From assembly GCA_003993805.1 (NCBI GenBank), contig RSEF01000020.1, positions 4,271,779 to 4,335,778 on the forward strand: a DNA stretch of 64,000 bases. The letters run 5' to 3'. This document shows positions 22,024-35,024 of this stretch, piece by piece (positions within the stretch are counted from its first letter, which is position 1; each line of letters starts with the position of its first letter). The position numbers were made by a program, and so were the translations under genes. The DNA comes from Himantopus leucocephalus (Eukaryota; Chordata; Aves; Charadriiformes; Recurvirostridae). Below the pieces are notes generated by a model that was not told where the DNA came from, made no database searches, and saw only the letters and a program-made list of their open reading frames with translations.

Positions 22024-25000
22024 GTAGGATTATATTGTTTGCTTTCTGGATTTCTCACCCTTGTGAAAGATCTAAAGATGGGCTTTGTCATCCTCTTGCT
22101 GAAGATTGCCCCCTCCCCGCCTCATTGTTTTGGTAAGAATAGAGCTTAGCTTTGTTTCTTACACCCCTTTTAAGGTAAAATAATGTTAATAAGTAATTGT
22201 GCCAAGCAAAGCTTTGTGGAATGTTTTCCCTGACAAATGCTATTGTATCACAACTGAATCATTTCTGAGAAATCTGTTTCTGCAAATCTCTGATTTTGTG
22301 AGATGATGATTTTACAACAAAGCATTCATTTTATCCTAGGAATACAAGACACAAGACTTACTGCAGTCAAACCCAGCCTGAAAGATGAACAACTTTTACT
22401 TTTTTTTGGTGAGGGGCATGCATATGTAAGGAAGAAGAGACGTTTTCTCACCCGGGAAGTGGTAGCCAGCATTTACTGTGCCTCCACTCTTTAGAACAAC
22501 TAATTATGATCACATATGTTTGGTCTGTGGAGAACCTGTGCGTTTGTTTCAAAGCAAAGTTCTGTGTTTGCAAAGATAATAATTTTAGAACTGGATTTTT
22601 CAGCCCTTGACGATGCGCAGAAAACCCACATTTTGCATATGTTATCACCTGTATGTTCCCTTTCATATTCACTGACCATTTGTGAGTAATTTAATAGTTT
22701 TGCATAAGAAGAGATGAGCTCTGAGAAGAGAACAATGGTGCTTCACAATAATTAAAGCGAACACATGGTTTAGAACTTTAACAAGGCTAATAACGTACAC
22801 ATCCCAACTGTATCTTCCCAGTAGTCTGGATGGGTGCTTGAAAAAGTACAAGAGGCGATAGTAAATGGAAATAGAATCTTCCTATAGAGAGAAAAGTAAA
22901 GAGTGTTTTGGAAAAATCAGACGTTCTCTATTTAAAAATCAGCATTGGTTCCAAACATGGATGACTCCCTTCCTTGAGCCTGGCTGGGCCCTAAGAGCAA
23001 TTTGAGGACTCCTGAGAACTTCAACTTGAGCTAGAGCTTATAGCGGTTTTGTATTCCCCGTTGTGTTTCTGTTGGGAGGCACTGAACAGGCATATTTCAT
23101 TAAAACAGTCAGGTTTTTCAAAATAACACAACAAGAACCAAAACAAAAGCTCTCCCATTTTATGAGGAAATCCCTTTCTAGCTCTCCCCGTGTGTAGCGC
23201 ATTGCCAACCTGCTTTGCCTTCAGTGCTATGGGCACTTCTGTCCGGTTCTGTTTTGGGGAGAGATGAGTTCTCTACAAATAGTTTTCTTCTGACTGGTCC
23301 TCGTTAGGAGAGAATAGAGGAAAACGACGGGTCACATTTGTGCTGACGTTGTTATGCACTCTGGTGTACCGTAGGAGTACAGAGCTTTCTTCAGCAGGGA
23401 AGAGTAGTGCTATGGCTTATCCTTCTGGCCTGAGACCTTCAGAAAAGTTGTGTGCTTAAGCACCGCGGTCTTCAGTTGTTCAAATTAATACTTTGAAGTA
23501 ATCTGATTTCCAGAGAATCACAGGAACATGTGATTTCTGAGACGAGAGTTCCTTTAAGGTGTCTCGAGTGAGGCTCCCCAGATGACTCAGTCTGGAAAGA
23601 GAGGGCCCTGTTTGTTTGAGAGTGACGTGTCTCTGTGTGTATCACGTTTTACTTAACGGAAAAGCATTTACTTTGTGAGGAAGACAGAGGATGTTTTTGG
23701 CTTGGGAAGGGGCAAGCACGTGGAATAATTCTGCTGGCTTCGGTATTTCCTATTTATGTTGAGGAACTTGCTCTTTTTTGCTGTTTTACTACATTTTCAG
23801 CTTTGCAAGTATATGATGAGGGCAGGCTAGTTTTTTGGCTTCCAAGGAGGATGAATTAATAAAAACTCGGTATGTGGGAACGTGTTGCCCCTCTTAAAAG
23901 GCAACAGGACAAATGTTGGTGCCTCCGAGTCAACCTCTTTCCTGGGTTCAGCGTCCCCTCCAGTACCTTGACACTTCTGCTTAATACAACTCGGTTCCTA
24001 CGCTTGCGGTGCTCCTCCGTTTGGGCTGAGAGTGTGCTTTAAGCCTGATCATTTACTGCAAGTCTATAATTAAGGTCTTGTATACGTTCAGATAGATCAC
24101 AGGCAACAGGGGCAAGAGATGTCATCAGTCATAATTTCCATAACCTAAAGATATTTATTTTTTTTTGGTTATACCATATATTCTTTTTCTTATTATTTTG
24201 TGACTTGGCAGAAATATCCTTTTAAAAGTAGGCCACCATGTCCTTTCCTCTGTTCATTATAAGCGGGCTGCTGGGAAAGCCCCAGACTGCCAAGGCCTCT
24301 ATTTTTGGTTTCCTTCTGCAGTATGAGGACAAAGTTTCCTTCAGATACGGCTCTAGCCAGGGAACTCATCCGATGGACTACAGCATATAATTTTAGTTAA
24401 AAAGAGAGGGAAAAAAAGATCAACTGTAATCTATAGTGCTGCTTCACTATGATGTATCTCTGAAGGTCCGTGTAACAGAGCAGGCGCCAGCAGCGACCGC
24501 TCTGCAGTTAAGGTTGCAAAACATCTTCCATTATGACACTGTTTTCAGTGCTTAGGGCCTTTGGAAAAAATTACCTATAAGGCTGAAATTTTTGTTTCTT
24601 GGTGACTGTCAAAAATTATGGTCTCTCCAAAATATTGAGCAAAGTCGATCCAACAATTTCTTTTGCGTTATGTGATGGTAAACCAAACCTCTGAAAACCC
24701 GAGCTGTAGAATGAACAAAACCCACACACATAATCCAATGCTTTTCAAGTGGCAAGAAAAAACATTTTTAACAACTACAAAGTATTTCAAACCTTGACTC
24801 TGAAATTCTGCACAACTCGAGTTCACATTGAGCACTGCAACTTTTGCATGTGAAAAAAAGCTGCATATTGTTTCCTAATTTCTTTTATGAATATAAAATG
24901 ATAGGAATATATTGATGATACTTGAGATGGGATCTATATTGAAGTTATGCCCCATTTATGCCCTTAATGATATCTCATTGTGCAGTTTGTGCTACTTACG

Positions 25001-26380
25001 GGATTACTTCTTCCAAGTCGATGCTGGAAGATATTTCAAAAGGAGTCGCTAATCACAGACCTGCATTTCCCGTGTTAACTTTGTAATGTTTTGCATTATG
25101 TTCTAAGTATGAAGCTTTGCTTTTGAAAGGGAAAAAGTATTTCTTTTATGAAGATAGTTATCAAAAGAGAAGCAGACGTGCTTTTGCACTGTCAATCCAG
25201 TTTTGCAAGATGCTGTCTCCAAGCTCACAATTACATCAGTAAAGTGTGAATTTTATGGCCTGCGACAATGTAAAAATGGTAAGAGTAAATGCAGAAGTCG
25301 TCCAGAGCCACTTCTGCTCCATAAGGACTCACTAAAGATTAAAAGTTCTTTTGTGGTGCAAATTCAGAAGAAGCTACTAGTAGCAGATAGGAAGAAACAG
25401 GTGAATGACAAAAATAAACTGTGTATTTTCTAAGTGCAAATGCCCAAACTCTGCCTTGCTACCGCAGAGTTCCATGAACTTTACACTGGTGCATCAGTAC
25501 ATGTAACTTAGGCGAACCGTGGCAAAATTTGAGAAGTCAAGCTTGTTTCGGTATGTTTCTGGGGCAAGTGGCATTGGTGTACTCTATGCCAGATGTAACT
25601 ACTTCGCATGCAATTTCTTAACATAGCCTTAAAAACAGCTGTTCATCTGCAGTCAGGATGGAAGAAAGGTAGTTAACTAAATATTACATAATATGTATTA
25701 TTTTAGCATGTATTTTAGTATAATTTTGGAAGGCCTTGTGTAGCGTAACATTTATATGGGTACGGCAGGTATGATGCAACCTAAGGAAACCAGCACCTTT
25801 CAGAGGGGCAGCTGGGGGCCAGGGCTCTACGGCGTATAAAATTCACCCTGGAAATTTAGAAAGAACCATACCTGAACATCAGGGACTCCAAACTTTTCTC
25901 AGTTGCAGGGACACCAGGAGATTGTCCACCCCTGACTTTTTATTCAGGTTTGCTGCCTCTCTGCTGTAACTGCAATTTAATCATTTGACAAGCCTAAACT
26001 GAAAACATCTCTTGCTCTGGCAAAGGGGGTGAGTTTGCGAGTGAGATTTTGGAAGCATGTTTAAAAAAGGACAAAAACAACCATAAAAGTCTGTGAAGAG
26101 CAGGCTGAAAATAGCTGGTGTTAGCTCTGATCCCTGTTGGTGGTGTGGGAATCCCTGGGATATTCTCCACGCTGCTTCAGCAGAGGGGTGTTTTAAGAGT
26201 CGTGCCTCAGACACGCAGGCATTGAGCGCGTACCCCCCTGCGATCTCCTCTCGTGCTGATTAGACTCGTGGCTCCCCTTTTTCCGCCTGTTTTCCAAATT
26301 ATTTTTTGTGGAACTCGGGGCTAAGGAGAACTGCTAACACACCGGCTGGCTGCACGACTGCCAATACAGCGCCTCTTCTG
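22024..26380. other. Non-coding; possible conserved segments only
   Basis: No gene is recognised. A strong start context (gccaccatg) at about 24230 opens only a frame of about 50 codons. The 76-codon frame at 25203-25433 is lysine-rich and matches no family I know. AT-rich unique blocks (22170-22340 and 24860-24990) could be conserved non-coding sequence but carry no decisive mark. Confidence 0.45.
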
Positions 26381-26700
26381 TGTGCCTGCAGCCGCGATGC
26401 ACATTGAGGAATCGCGGTACGAAGTGACATTAGGCTCACTCCGCTTTCTGGAAGACGGGCGGACGGCTGTCGTTGCCGTCTCCCCGGGCAGTATGGCTTA
26501 TGTTGAGGCTTTTTTGTGGCATTGTTGCAATTCAAATGTTATTATACCACCGAAAGTTATTATTATATAGCATCTTTGACGGTGTCCAAAATTGAGGTAA
26601 TAACTGGGTTTCCATAAAGACCACACGTGATGCAGTTATCTGGAAACCTGATTTGGCTCTCCAATGGCGCTGGTTGCCTCACTTTGTCACTGTAGTGCTG
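26381..26700. promoter_or_regulatory. Conserved-element-like block, CpG-containing
   Basis: The segment moves from a CpG-rich start (gcagccgcgatg) through an inverted repeat GACGGC-(7 nt)-GCCGTC at 26462-26480 into AT-rich sequence (tattattatatagc). It then continues with mixed motif-dense DNA. There is no low complexity and no known repeat. It resembles vertebrate conserved regulatory DNA, but this is judged by eye only. Confidence 0.25.
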
Positions 26701-27708
26701 GAGCCCCAAAGGGAGCAGCTTCTACTGCCTATGCTAGAGTGAACAGTTCTCTCCTGAACACAAGAAATTAGTCTTTTCCCATTTCCAAATATTTTTACCG
26801 ACTTGATTCTTGTTGGTGTCCTCATTGGTACATGATGAAGCAGAAAAGCTCATTATGCTATTGATTAGTTCATTTTTTTTTAGTGCATTTCTTCAGCAGA
26901 TCTGCAACTGTAGGTGATTCACTGGCATCTTGTTCTACTGCCGTTATTGGTTTTGTTTGCACAGTATTTATCTAGTTAACAAAATTTCAAGTGTCCTGTT
27001 GTTCCACTTGCATTTGATGGTTCCACTATAAAGTTTGAGTGCTGTATGTAATTGCCTGTGTTCCTGTGAATTCACTGAGAAAACTACTGATGTGCATGAT
27101 TTTTTTACATGCTCCTCAGTTACTTAAAATGTTGGTCCCAAACCAAGAAGGGAACAGGAATGCTTCTGAAAAAGTGAAATATCCATCTGAAATTGCATGT
27201 CTAAATTTTGGGCCCTCGGTCATAACACTAACGTTATATTAAAGGAGGTGTAATTAAATGACTTACTGTCTGCTAATCCATCCTTACTCTGGTATCTATC
27301 GTTGCCTAGTGTTTAACGACTTTCTTGCGTTTGAAATGAACTGGTTTTAGGTGTGTATTGACACTAACTGTAAGGAAGGCAGAACAATACATAGGGAATA
27401 CAGAAAGAATCAGAACTTTGGACCGCAAACAAGACAACTGACCTGATTTTGGGTAAACCCAGCTGAATCCTTTTGCAGAGAAGCAGTCTGAATCTCACAG
27501 GTGCTCATTAGCAGGAATAACCTGGAAAAAAATAATGCAGAAAGTTAGCAATGATAAAGGAAAAAATAGACATATGTTCTGAAAAGAAATGGTGCTTTGT
27601 AACGTTTATCCTCAAAGGCATCAGTGGCTGTGGTGGTATAACCGCAATGAGCAGAGTGGGAATGGAAGTGGCTGGTCATCTCTTTGGTTATTTTAAAGCA
27701 AGCGGCTT
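26701..27708. other. Non-coding, nothing recognised
   Basis: This is AT-rich unique sequence up to the assembly gap. No named repeat or exon was seen. Confidence 0.5.
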
Positions 27709-27808
27709 NNNNNNNNNNNNNNNNNNNNNNNNNNNNNNNNNNNNNNNNNNNNNNNNNNNNNNNNNNNNNNNNNNNNNNNNNNNNNNNNNNNNNNNNNNNN
27801 NNNNNNNN
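27709..27808. other. Assembly gap of exactly 100 N
   Basis: A round 100-N run is the usual placeholder for a gap of unknown length between contigs in a scaffold. The flanks are ordinary sequence and show no obvious duplication across the gap, so true sequence of unknown size is missing here. Confidence 0.97.
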
Positions 27809-29109
27809 GTAAATTTACTTACAATTACCTGCTTAAAGTAGTAAATTCTTTTCCTTCCATTCGAGAGCGAGAAAGCTCTCGGGAGCGGAGCTCAGTCCCT
27901 AACAGCAATCCACCAGGCAGTCATGGCGCGCTGCCACGTAATTCAAACAGTGGTGACCTCAGTGTGCCACGTAAGAAAAATTATCTTTTTCTGCCATAAT
28001 GAATAAACAGTGTTGGGGGCTCATTAGAATCACTCTGCGTTCATTCGGAGCGAGGACATGCGTTTGAAAATGGCTTTTAGCTGGTTTGCAGGTGAAGGGT
28101 GTGCGTGAGGGAGCAGAGAGGGTGATCCCCTCCTTTTTCCCCGTGCGCGTTTCTCCTCCCTGTGCCTCGCTGCTTTATCAGGGTGCACGGAGGAGCTGGC
28201 CATGAGACCGGGCTCCCTCCGCACGTCGGGGACATTCCGTGGTAAGCCTGGATGCCACCGGGGTTACTCAGCCGGGGTTGTCCTAGGCAGGACGGCGGCA
28301 CCGTTTTCTGCTGGAGAAGGAGGAGTGGGGAGGGAGAGAGGTGTCCTGAGTAGCTGAAAGGAAATCATTGACAAGTGGCCGACGAGCAATTCGCTCAAAA
28401 TGATCTGCCTCTTAAACGTTCGGCAAACAGCAGGGCAGGGATTTGTACGGGCTCTGGCACTGCTGGTGGCTATATAAATTAATACAGGTTATAAGCAGGG
28501 CCAGCTTGTTTGTAGAGAAGCAGGAGCGAACCCACAGAAGAGCTGCTTTTGAATTTTGGACACTGAACAAAGTTTTAATCTCCAGTAGGTCCTGTATTTT
28601 TTCTTCTCCCAGCCCTCCTCTAAACACCTCCCTTTATTTATTTATTTTTTCTTTTCATTTGCTTCTGTCTCCCGTTACACGCTTAGATCTCTAATAGCTC
28701 AAACATGACTGGGCTTCGGTCCAGACTCCTGGCATGCGGTGCCCAGCCTTTGCTGGCCTTGGTCCGACTGCAGCAGGCCATGGCTGGTTTTCTGAACAGC
28801 CGATAGTGAGAAGAATCGAGGCTTTTTCCAAATCGGAGGGTGATGTATCCCGATACGGGAGCTGCACGTAAGAGGCCAGTTTGGATTTAAAAAACAACGA
28901 CAAAACAAATAGTCCTTTTTTTTTTTCCTAAGAAGCAGTCTGAAAACAGTCTGTAAGAATGTTAATAAACCAGGTTTTAGTAACAAATAATAATAAATGG
29001 AGAAACTGAGTTGTGATTGACAGATTTATCAGCCTGTTTGCTGAAAAAAGCATAATCAAAAATCTTTGCATTTCAATAATGTTTTGACTGAAAGTGTGTT
29101 GTCTATGAT
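27809..29109. other. Non-coding; CpG-containing patch and T-rich tracts
   Basis: Sequence at 27890-28090 is motif-dense and repeat-free (possible conserved element). CpG content rises around 28140-28310. A TTTA-repeat/T-rich tract lies near 28632-28655 and a T-run near 28915-28927. No coding evidence was seen. Confidence 0.45.
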
Positions 29110-29210
29110 GTACAGTGTGACAGTCCCAGAGAGCTTACAGTCCAATCTGTCAGGAAAAAAAAAAAAAGAGATTTTGGAAAGGGAGATGCGGGGATGGGGG
29201 AAGAAATGCT
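29110..29210. repeat. Ancient interspersed repeat fragment
   Basis: The sequence gtgacagtcccagagagc, then ttacagtccaatctgtcagg, then an A-run and purine-rich tail resembles a dispersed amniote repeat with the signature 'agtccctgcccc..agagcttacaatct'. I know the signature from turtle and crocodilian genomes but not its library name with certainty. The A-run at 29155-29167 could be internal or a later expansion. Confidence 0.4.
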
Positions 29211-30934
29211 ATTGCCGTTATGCTGCTTAAAAAAACTGATGGGCAAATTAAGTAACTGATCTGGTATCATCCGGGAGGTCTGTAGCAAACTGAAAATAGA
29301 AAGCAAACGTTCTGATTCCCAGTGAAGTCCTTCAGCCGTTAAACCATCCTTCTTTTCTGTCCTGTTCCTTATATATCCCTCATTAGCGTAGTTCCAAGTG
29401 TCTTCCTAGAGTGCCTTGAGAGATATGACTAATGTGTCATGGGTTTATTAATCTTATCCTTTGTTTGGAAGGGCCTTGTCTCTGGCTGCATTCTCTACTG
29501 TTCGGAAAGCCTGTTGGGAGGGGTTTTGTTTCTTTGCTTGATTTTAAACACTCGTGCCACTCTGTACTCCTATTTGAGAAGGAAGGTGGAAAGGTGCTAT
29601 GAATGTAGCACTGAAAGCATTAGGGATTGTGGTGGTCCTTAATTCCTGGTGGTATTTGTTATCCATTGCAGCCTTCATTTCAAATTTTTAGATTTTTTTG
29701 TAGTCCAGGCATTGAGCACCTTTAAGATGAGGACAGAGACGTAGATTGATTAGATCTTCTACTGAAAGTCACTGAAGATACAGGGGACAAGTTTGATGTG
29801 CTTGCAATAGTCTGTGTTACCGATGAGGTACGCTGTAAAATTCTGCTGCAGATTTGAGGAAAGAGACACTTGCTATGAAATTCCTGCCAGTATCAGTGTT
29901 GCAGCTCAGGTTTGGAAACTTTCTAATCTCCTCCAATGCTGATTTAACAAATCACTAGTACTTGAGGTCCAAAGAAATGATCCCCCCTGACTGAGCTTTG
30001 CGTGATACGATTTTGCACTCGCAAAAAAAGTTTACTTCCATTTTTTGCCTTTGCAGTCTGTTTTCAGAAATAACAGTAACAAGGCTCGTGACTACGAGGG
30101 GTGGGAATGTCGGGTGAGACAAGGAGTTGCGTGTCTCAGTGAGGAAATTGCAGATGTAAAATAGCATCCACAAAAATGTTGGCTACATATGAAAATAAGC
30201 TTTAATGGTTTAGTGGGTATATATCACCTTAAAGCTGGTGTTCATTTGTCCGGTAAAAAAGGAACACCACGGTGGCCTTCTATTTTAATTTACTCTCATT
30301 AATGGTCGCAAAAGTTCATCTTTTGCTTTAGTTTCCTCAAGTGATGCCTGGAGTTCCTTTCTATATGCGTTCTGCAGGTTTATTAAACAAACAGCATAAG
30401 CACCTCAGTGCCTCTGAATCAGATGCAAGCTCTCCCTCTTAAAAGACACCACTTTAGGTCACGCTGACCATTAAGCATGAGCTCGGTTCCCGTTGACTGC
30501 CATTCACAGCAGCAAATGGGTCAGACCCAGAAGGGATCTGGACACTGAAGTGCAGAGATGAGATACCCAGACCTGTCGTTACTGTGGTACGAAGTGCTGT
30601 AGGATGGCTACGAACCGTAAAGCCCATTGATAGGCTGTGAGTGTCTGGGATGATATTTTTGCGGAGGGCAGCGGGGCACGGCTGTTGGGTGCCTCCTCCT
30701 TGCAGGCTCCTGCAGTCTGCTACAGGCAAGTACTGCTCCGAGGGCTACCAGCCCGCTCGGAGCCTGCGCGGGCACTGCGGCTGTAACGGCCACCCTAAAT
30801 TTCACGTAGCGCTTAGTTCTGAGTGCCTTTGCCCTAACTACAGTGCCTTCTGGTGTCACCAGTCTACTGACTTAATACTTCACGTGTCTTCCTTTGCGTT
30901 TCTTTCTCATCTTCTTCTCTTCCCTCCTCCCCAG
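29211..30934. other. Non-coding, nothing firm
   Basis: This is unique sequence. Around 30498-30535 a short segment (gttgactgccattcac, then gggtcagacccag) faintly recalls the palindromic repeats annotated further on, but is too diverged to call. The last 35 bases are a strong pyrimidine tract leading to the AG at 30933-30934. Confidence 0.45.
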
Positions 30935-31145
30935 TAGCAGCTCAGGAAGATGTGCGAGGGTTCAGAGAAAAGGCGTTGTGTGTGTGTTAACTATTGAAAT
31001 GCAGCAGGGAGCCTGGCATGATTTAATGTCGGGAGGGGAGCCAGCCGGCCTCTTGAAAAGACTGGTCGGGATGCGACAGGAGATTATATTCTATTCAACA
31101 AACTTGCACCGCACAGTGAAACTTTATGAAGCTTGTGAAGGCAGC
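30935..31145 (+). other. Candidate 211-nt exon (unproven)
   Basis: A very strong acceptor (long CT-rich tract ending cctccccag) is followed by 211 nt and the donor gtgagt at 31146. One frame is open from 30894 to 31241 and so covers the whole segment; the exon would start at codon position 3. The encoded peptide begins around SSGRCARVQRKG and ends near LYEACEGS. It has no domain I recognise. It could equally be a non-coding exon or a chance acceptor/donor pair inside a conserved element, because the 3' half (31060-31140) also looks like conserved non-coding DNA. Confidence 0.22.
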
Positions 31146-31289
31146 GTGAGTTCAGGGAGTACGCGCTGGATGGGGCGCCAGGAACTCCTTACGTATAATC
31201 TCGCTCCTGTCAAAAAAAATTTACCAGAGGGCTTTGAATAAAAGATTTATCCTCTGTGTTGCTCTCCTCATGAGCGAAGTGGAGGCATT

Positions 31290-31510
31290 GTATTTTCTTT
31301 AGCTGAAGTTCGTAGCTAATTAAATTTTATATAATGTTTGTTCCGTGTTCTAAACATGTGTTTTATAAACTGCAAATTTCTCTTTTTTGGTTTTAAAAAA
31401 ACACCCCTTAGTTATAAAAAATGGCATGGAATTGTGTTAATAAGAAATTAATATTTACAATTATTATTTGATAATAGCAAGTAATATTTATGGCCAATTA
31501 AATACTTTAA
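31290..31510. promoter_or_regulatory. AT-rich block with homeodomain-type motifs
   Basis: This repeat-free AT-rich block contains TAATTA at 31318-31323. It also has several ATTAAT, CAATTA and TTAAT-type cores (31445-31505). Such blocks are common in conserved enhancers near developmental genes. Simple AT-richness is the alternative, and no alignment was possible. Confidence 0.22.
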
Positions 31511-34500
31511 AAGAAAAATCAGTACGTTTAAATAAGAAGTTCCCAAGTCCCTTTTCATAAATAGCTCCTTCTGTAGACACTCGGCACAGAAAGCTGATTT
31601 GAAACAGATCTATGGTGGAGCTGCAGTCCATCCGTGGAGACTTTTAAGTCCATATGGTGAGACTGCCTAAGGAGTCAAATACTTTGTGGAAGGATCATGC
31701 AATTAATCAAAAAAAGTAGTAGTGTTTTCAGTTAATTTAAATCTATTTAGTATTTTTTTAGGTGAAAAAAGTGTCTCCACTTCAAAGAATGGGAAAAAAT
31801 CTTCATGGTTTCCTGTTTACTCATTTTTTGGTGGCTGTCACAATCCATATATTTTTAACTATTTTGTTCAATAAAATCTGTTACTTCTTAGTGACAGAGA
31901 AAATCGCATGACTTAAAAATAACAACGTGCAGTATCTTTAATATGGTTTTCCTTTATCAGATATACAGCACCCAATAAAGACACACTGAGCAATTCAGCT
32001 TTCATTACCCTTACAAAATGGAGAGAAGTTAATTTATTTTTCCTGTAAGACTTCTTAAAATTGTTGTTCTGGGTGGCTGGAGTGAAATCTTTAATCTGTA
32101 GATATCCTGGTGTTAGCATGCTTTGAATTTATTAAATGTTATATATAATCCAGCCTATATTTGAGGCTTATTCTAAATGTAAAACTTTTGTTGGCGTAAT
32201 TGGTTAAGAAGATGGAGGAGGTACGAGTTGGATGTCAAATCAACACACTTCTGCTGGTAGAAGTGCCCCTGCAGGTGCAATTACTCAGTGAAAGTCCTTT
32301 TTGGCAGAATTTGGGGAAGAGAGAAGCAATGGCAGGGATGACCCATCCTGGCGTAGCTCGTCGGTGTGAGCCGCGGCGCTGGCTGCTGCCAGTCTGGCTG
32401 TGCGAGGCAGGTCTGCGCTCCTACGGGAACGGCAGCGTCGGGGATTTCAGGATGGCCTCTGAAAAATGTAGTCTAATTAGTGAGAAGCAAACAAAGAACG
32501 CTAGAAAAATCTTACCCCAGAAGGGGGTGGGTTGCTGTGGGATGGGTGTAAAGGTTTGGGAACTGTTTCTCTGCTGTGCTGCTGAGGATGGCTGTGGTGG
32601 GATCCAGAGGGCCGGCAGAGAAGGCTTCTTGACTTCCCACCCGTGTAATGTTTAAACGTGTTCCAATAAATAACCATAAAAATATTTTGGCTTGTTTTTT
32701 TTCACAAGTTTTCCAGTAGAAATGGTTTGCTTAGCTTTCAAACTTACTCTTCTTTTTTTGATGTTTCTATGCATTGGGAAGATGTATTTTATGTTTGCAA
32801 AACACTGGCCATGTTGACCTTTTCCCAAACACACTCTTTAAATGAAAAATGGGTTTCAGAATGATGATGATGATGGCTTTTTTTCTCTTACTGTAGTATT
32901 TAGAAATCCCACTGAAAGAAAAATACCTGGTATTAACAAACAGAGACTGAGATGTGCAGCCGCTTCCTAGCTCTTCTCTCATGACCTTGCTTAATTAAAT
33001 TGCTCAATCTGTCCCAGGCGAAGTTCCCGGCCTTCAGTGAAGGCAGGCTTCCTTTTCCTTGCCTTTAAGATTATCAGGGAGAAAGCGTCTTGTTATGTTT
33101 ATATAGATCTCTCGAAGCCTTTAGCTGCTATTGCGATATGAATATAAAGAGCTGACGCTGTAAGTCCTGTAGGGTGGCTGAGATTAGGGTTTGGATGACT
33201 GCCTGCGATCTTGTTAAGGCTAAGTACGCGTTAGTGCCAGCTATGCAAGTGAACGGGCAGGGTTAACGCACCAGAAAGAATTTCCACTGATACAGCTTTG
33301 TATGCTTTCTATAACATGGCACCCTCCGCTGTTGCCAATTCACCTTCTGTACGACATCTTATACAATCAGGACTTAGGCAGGGCAATTAAATGGGATTTC
33401 TTAAGTGGCAGCAAAAGAATGTTAATTGATGTGTGAAATATAATTATCCTCCTGGGCTCCTTGGCTTTCTTTTGTTCGTGACTGGTTTTGATTAAACAGC
33501 TCTACTTTCTGGGCCTATTGTATCCATTCACCCGCTCTTTTCTTCCTAGAAGCAGGCGATGTCTAAAAAAGGCTCTCTACTTGTGCATCCCAAATATTTC
33601 CCAAGGCAGGAAAAAAAAAGGGGAGGGGAAGTGCAGGCAAAAATCAGTCATCCTGCTTGGTATGTGGGTCCTTTGCTGACTGCTGTTTTTGGGTTGGAGC
33701 CCTGCATCTGGACTCCAGCTCATGCCAGCTGAAAAGGAAACTTCTATTTTGTTTGCTTAAAAGGCAACAAGTCAATGTTTAAAAAGGCAACCTGAGGGGA
33801 TTTTTCAGGGACTTGACCTGATTGATCTGGAAAATAAGTTAAATGAGGTGTGGCCAAGAACTTCTTAAAGCAATCAAGCAAATACTTTCTTACCAAGATG
33901 GTCAGGAAGCAGGAGGGTGGGATACGATATGTTCTGCTAAGCGTTGCCTCTAAATCATTTACCTTATTTTTGTCCTGGTGGGCTATCATAATGCCCTCCA
34001 TATGGGTGATTATAGCCATCGGGATATGCAATAATTTCGATATTTGTAGAGAATGCTTCTTCTGTATGAACAAATGACATTGTGAGAGTGGAAAGAAACC
34101 AGAACTAAACCTCTGCGATGGTTTTCTCCATGCTGGGTCTTTGGGTTATTGTTGTTTTGTTTTGTTTAAAAAAAAAAAAACAAAACTTTACAGGGTATTT
34201 GGGTAATAATGAAATACATTTCCTTGTTTTTCTTTCCCGGCACCAACAAAATTGGCTTCCAGTCAGAGTCGGGGTAGGCATTTTAAAAATTTATACTATT
34301 TTTTCATTCCTGAAATTGTGAATTCTGTTATATATAAATGTATGTTAAAAGTCTACTATGGTGGTGGTGTTGGTTAGCAGTTTGGCTTTCTAGATACCAT
34401 GTCATATGTGTTCAACAAACATGCAGCTACAGAAAGTCTTTATCTTGAGCGAGGGAAGGTCCTGGTGTTCTCAGAGAAAGGGGGAGGTACAGGAGGTTAC

Positions 34501-35024
34501 AGGCTAAAGCCTCCTATGCTCAGCTGAAACTCAGGCGTCCTGCAGTTGACTTACTTTCCCCTGCAGGTCTGAGGGTGCCTGTCTGTGTTTAGGGAGGCAG
34601 ACAGGTAGTTTGTGGCATGTTTGGTTACTTTGGTCCTGCAAATACACCAAGCTTTGCTGCAAAAGCATGTGACATCCACGATAGGTGCTGCGTTTCCAGC
34701 AGCAAGACCATGATTGCATGGCCTGATGTTCCCCAGGCTCCCAGCAAAGACTTAGTGTTGTCCGTGTGGGCCAACCTGTCCTCATGAAACTCTCTAATTC
34801 TTTGTTTTTTTAAAGGGTTAATGTTTTTTGGACTTCAGAATGTTCCATAGCAACAAGTGCCAGTTTAAATAGGTATAGGATGAAAAGATCCTGTCTTTTG
34901 TAGCTTGAAACTATTCACTGGGGAATCCCTAGTTCTCGATTGATTAGAGCCAGTGAATAACCTTTTTCTAATAACTGTCCTCATAAGGCTGATGGTCTTG
35001 TAGTTGTTACTGATCTTTGTTTTT
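31511..35024. other. Non-coding, possible conserved segment at 33060-33480
   Basis: No gene is recognised. The 151-codon open frame at 32200-32655 passes through a GC-rich, CpG-containing patch and matches no family. Sequence at 33060-33480 is motif-dense and repeat-free and could be a conserved element. Simple A-runs occur near 33610 and 34168. Sequence at 34900-35024 may be the degraded edge of the LINE relic that follows. Confidence 0.4.

Noticed and set aside
24228..24390. Strong start context gccaccatg with a short frame
   Set aside because: The frame ends after about 50 codons, has no splice site or homology I recognise, and the context arises easily by chance.
30498..30535. Possible further palindromic repeat fragment
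   Set aside because: Only short scattered matches to the family pattern; too diverged to support.
32200..32655. 151-codon plus-strand open frame
   Set aside because: It passes through a GC-rich patch with few stop codons. It has no domain, and its length is close to the expected random maximum.
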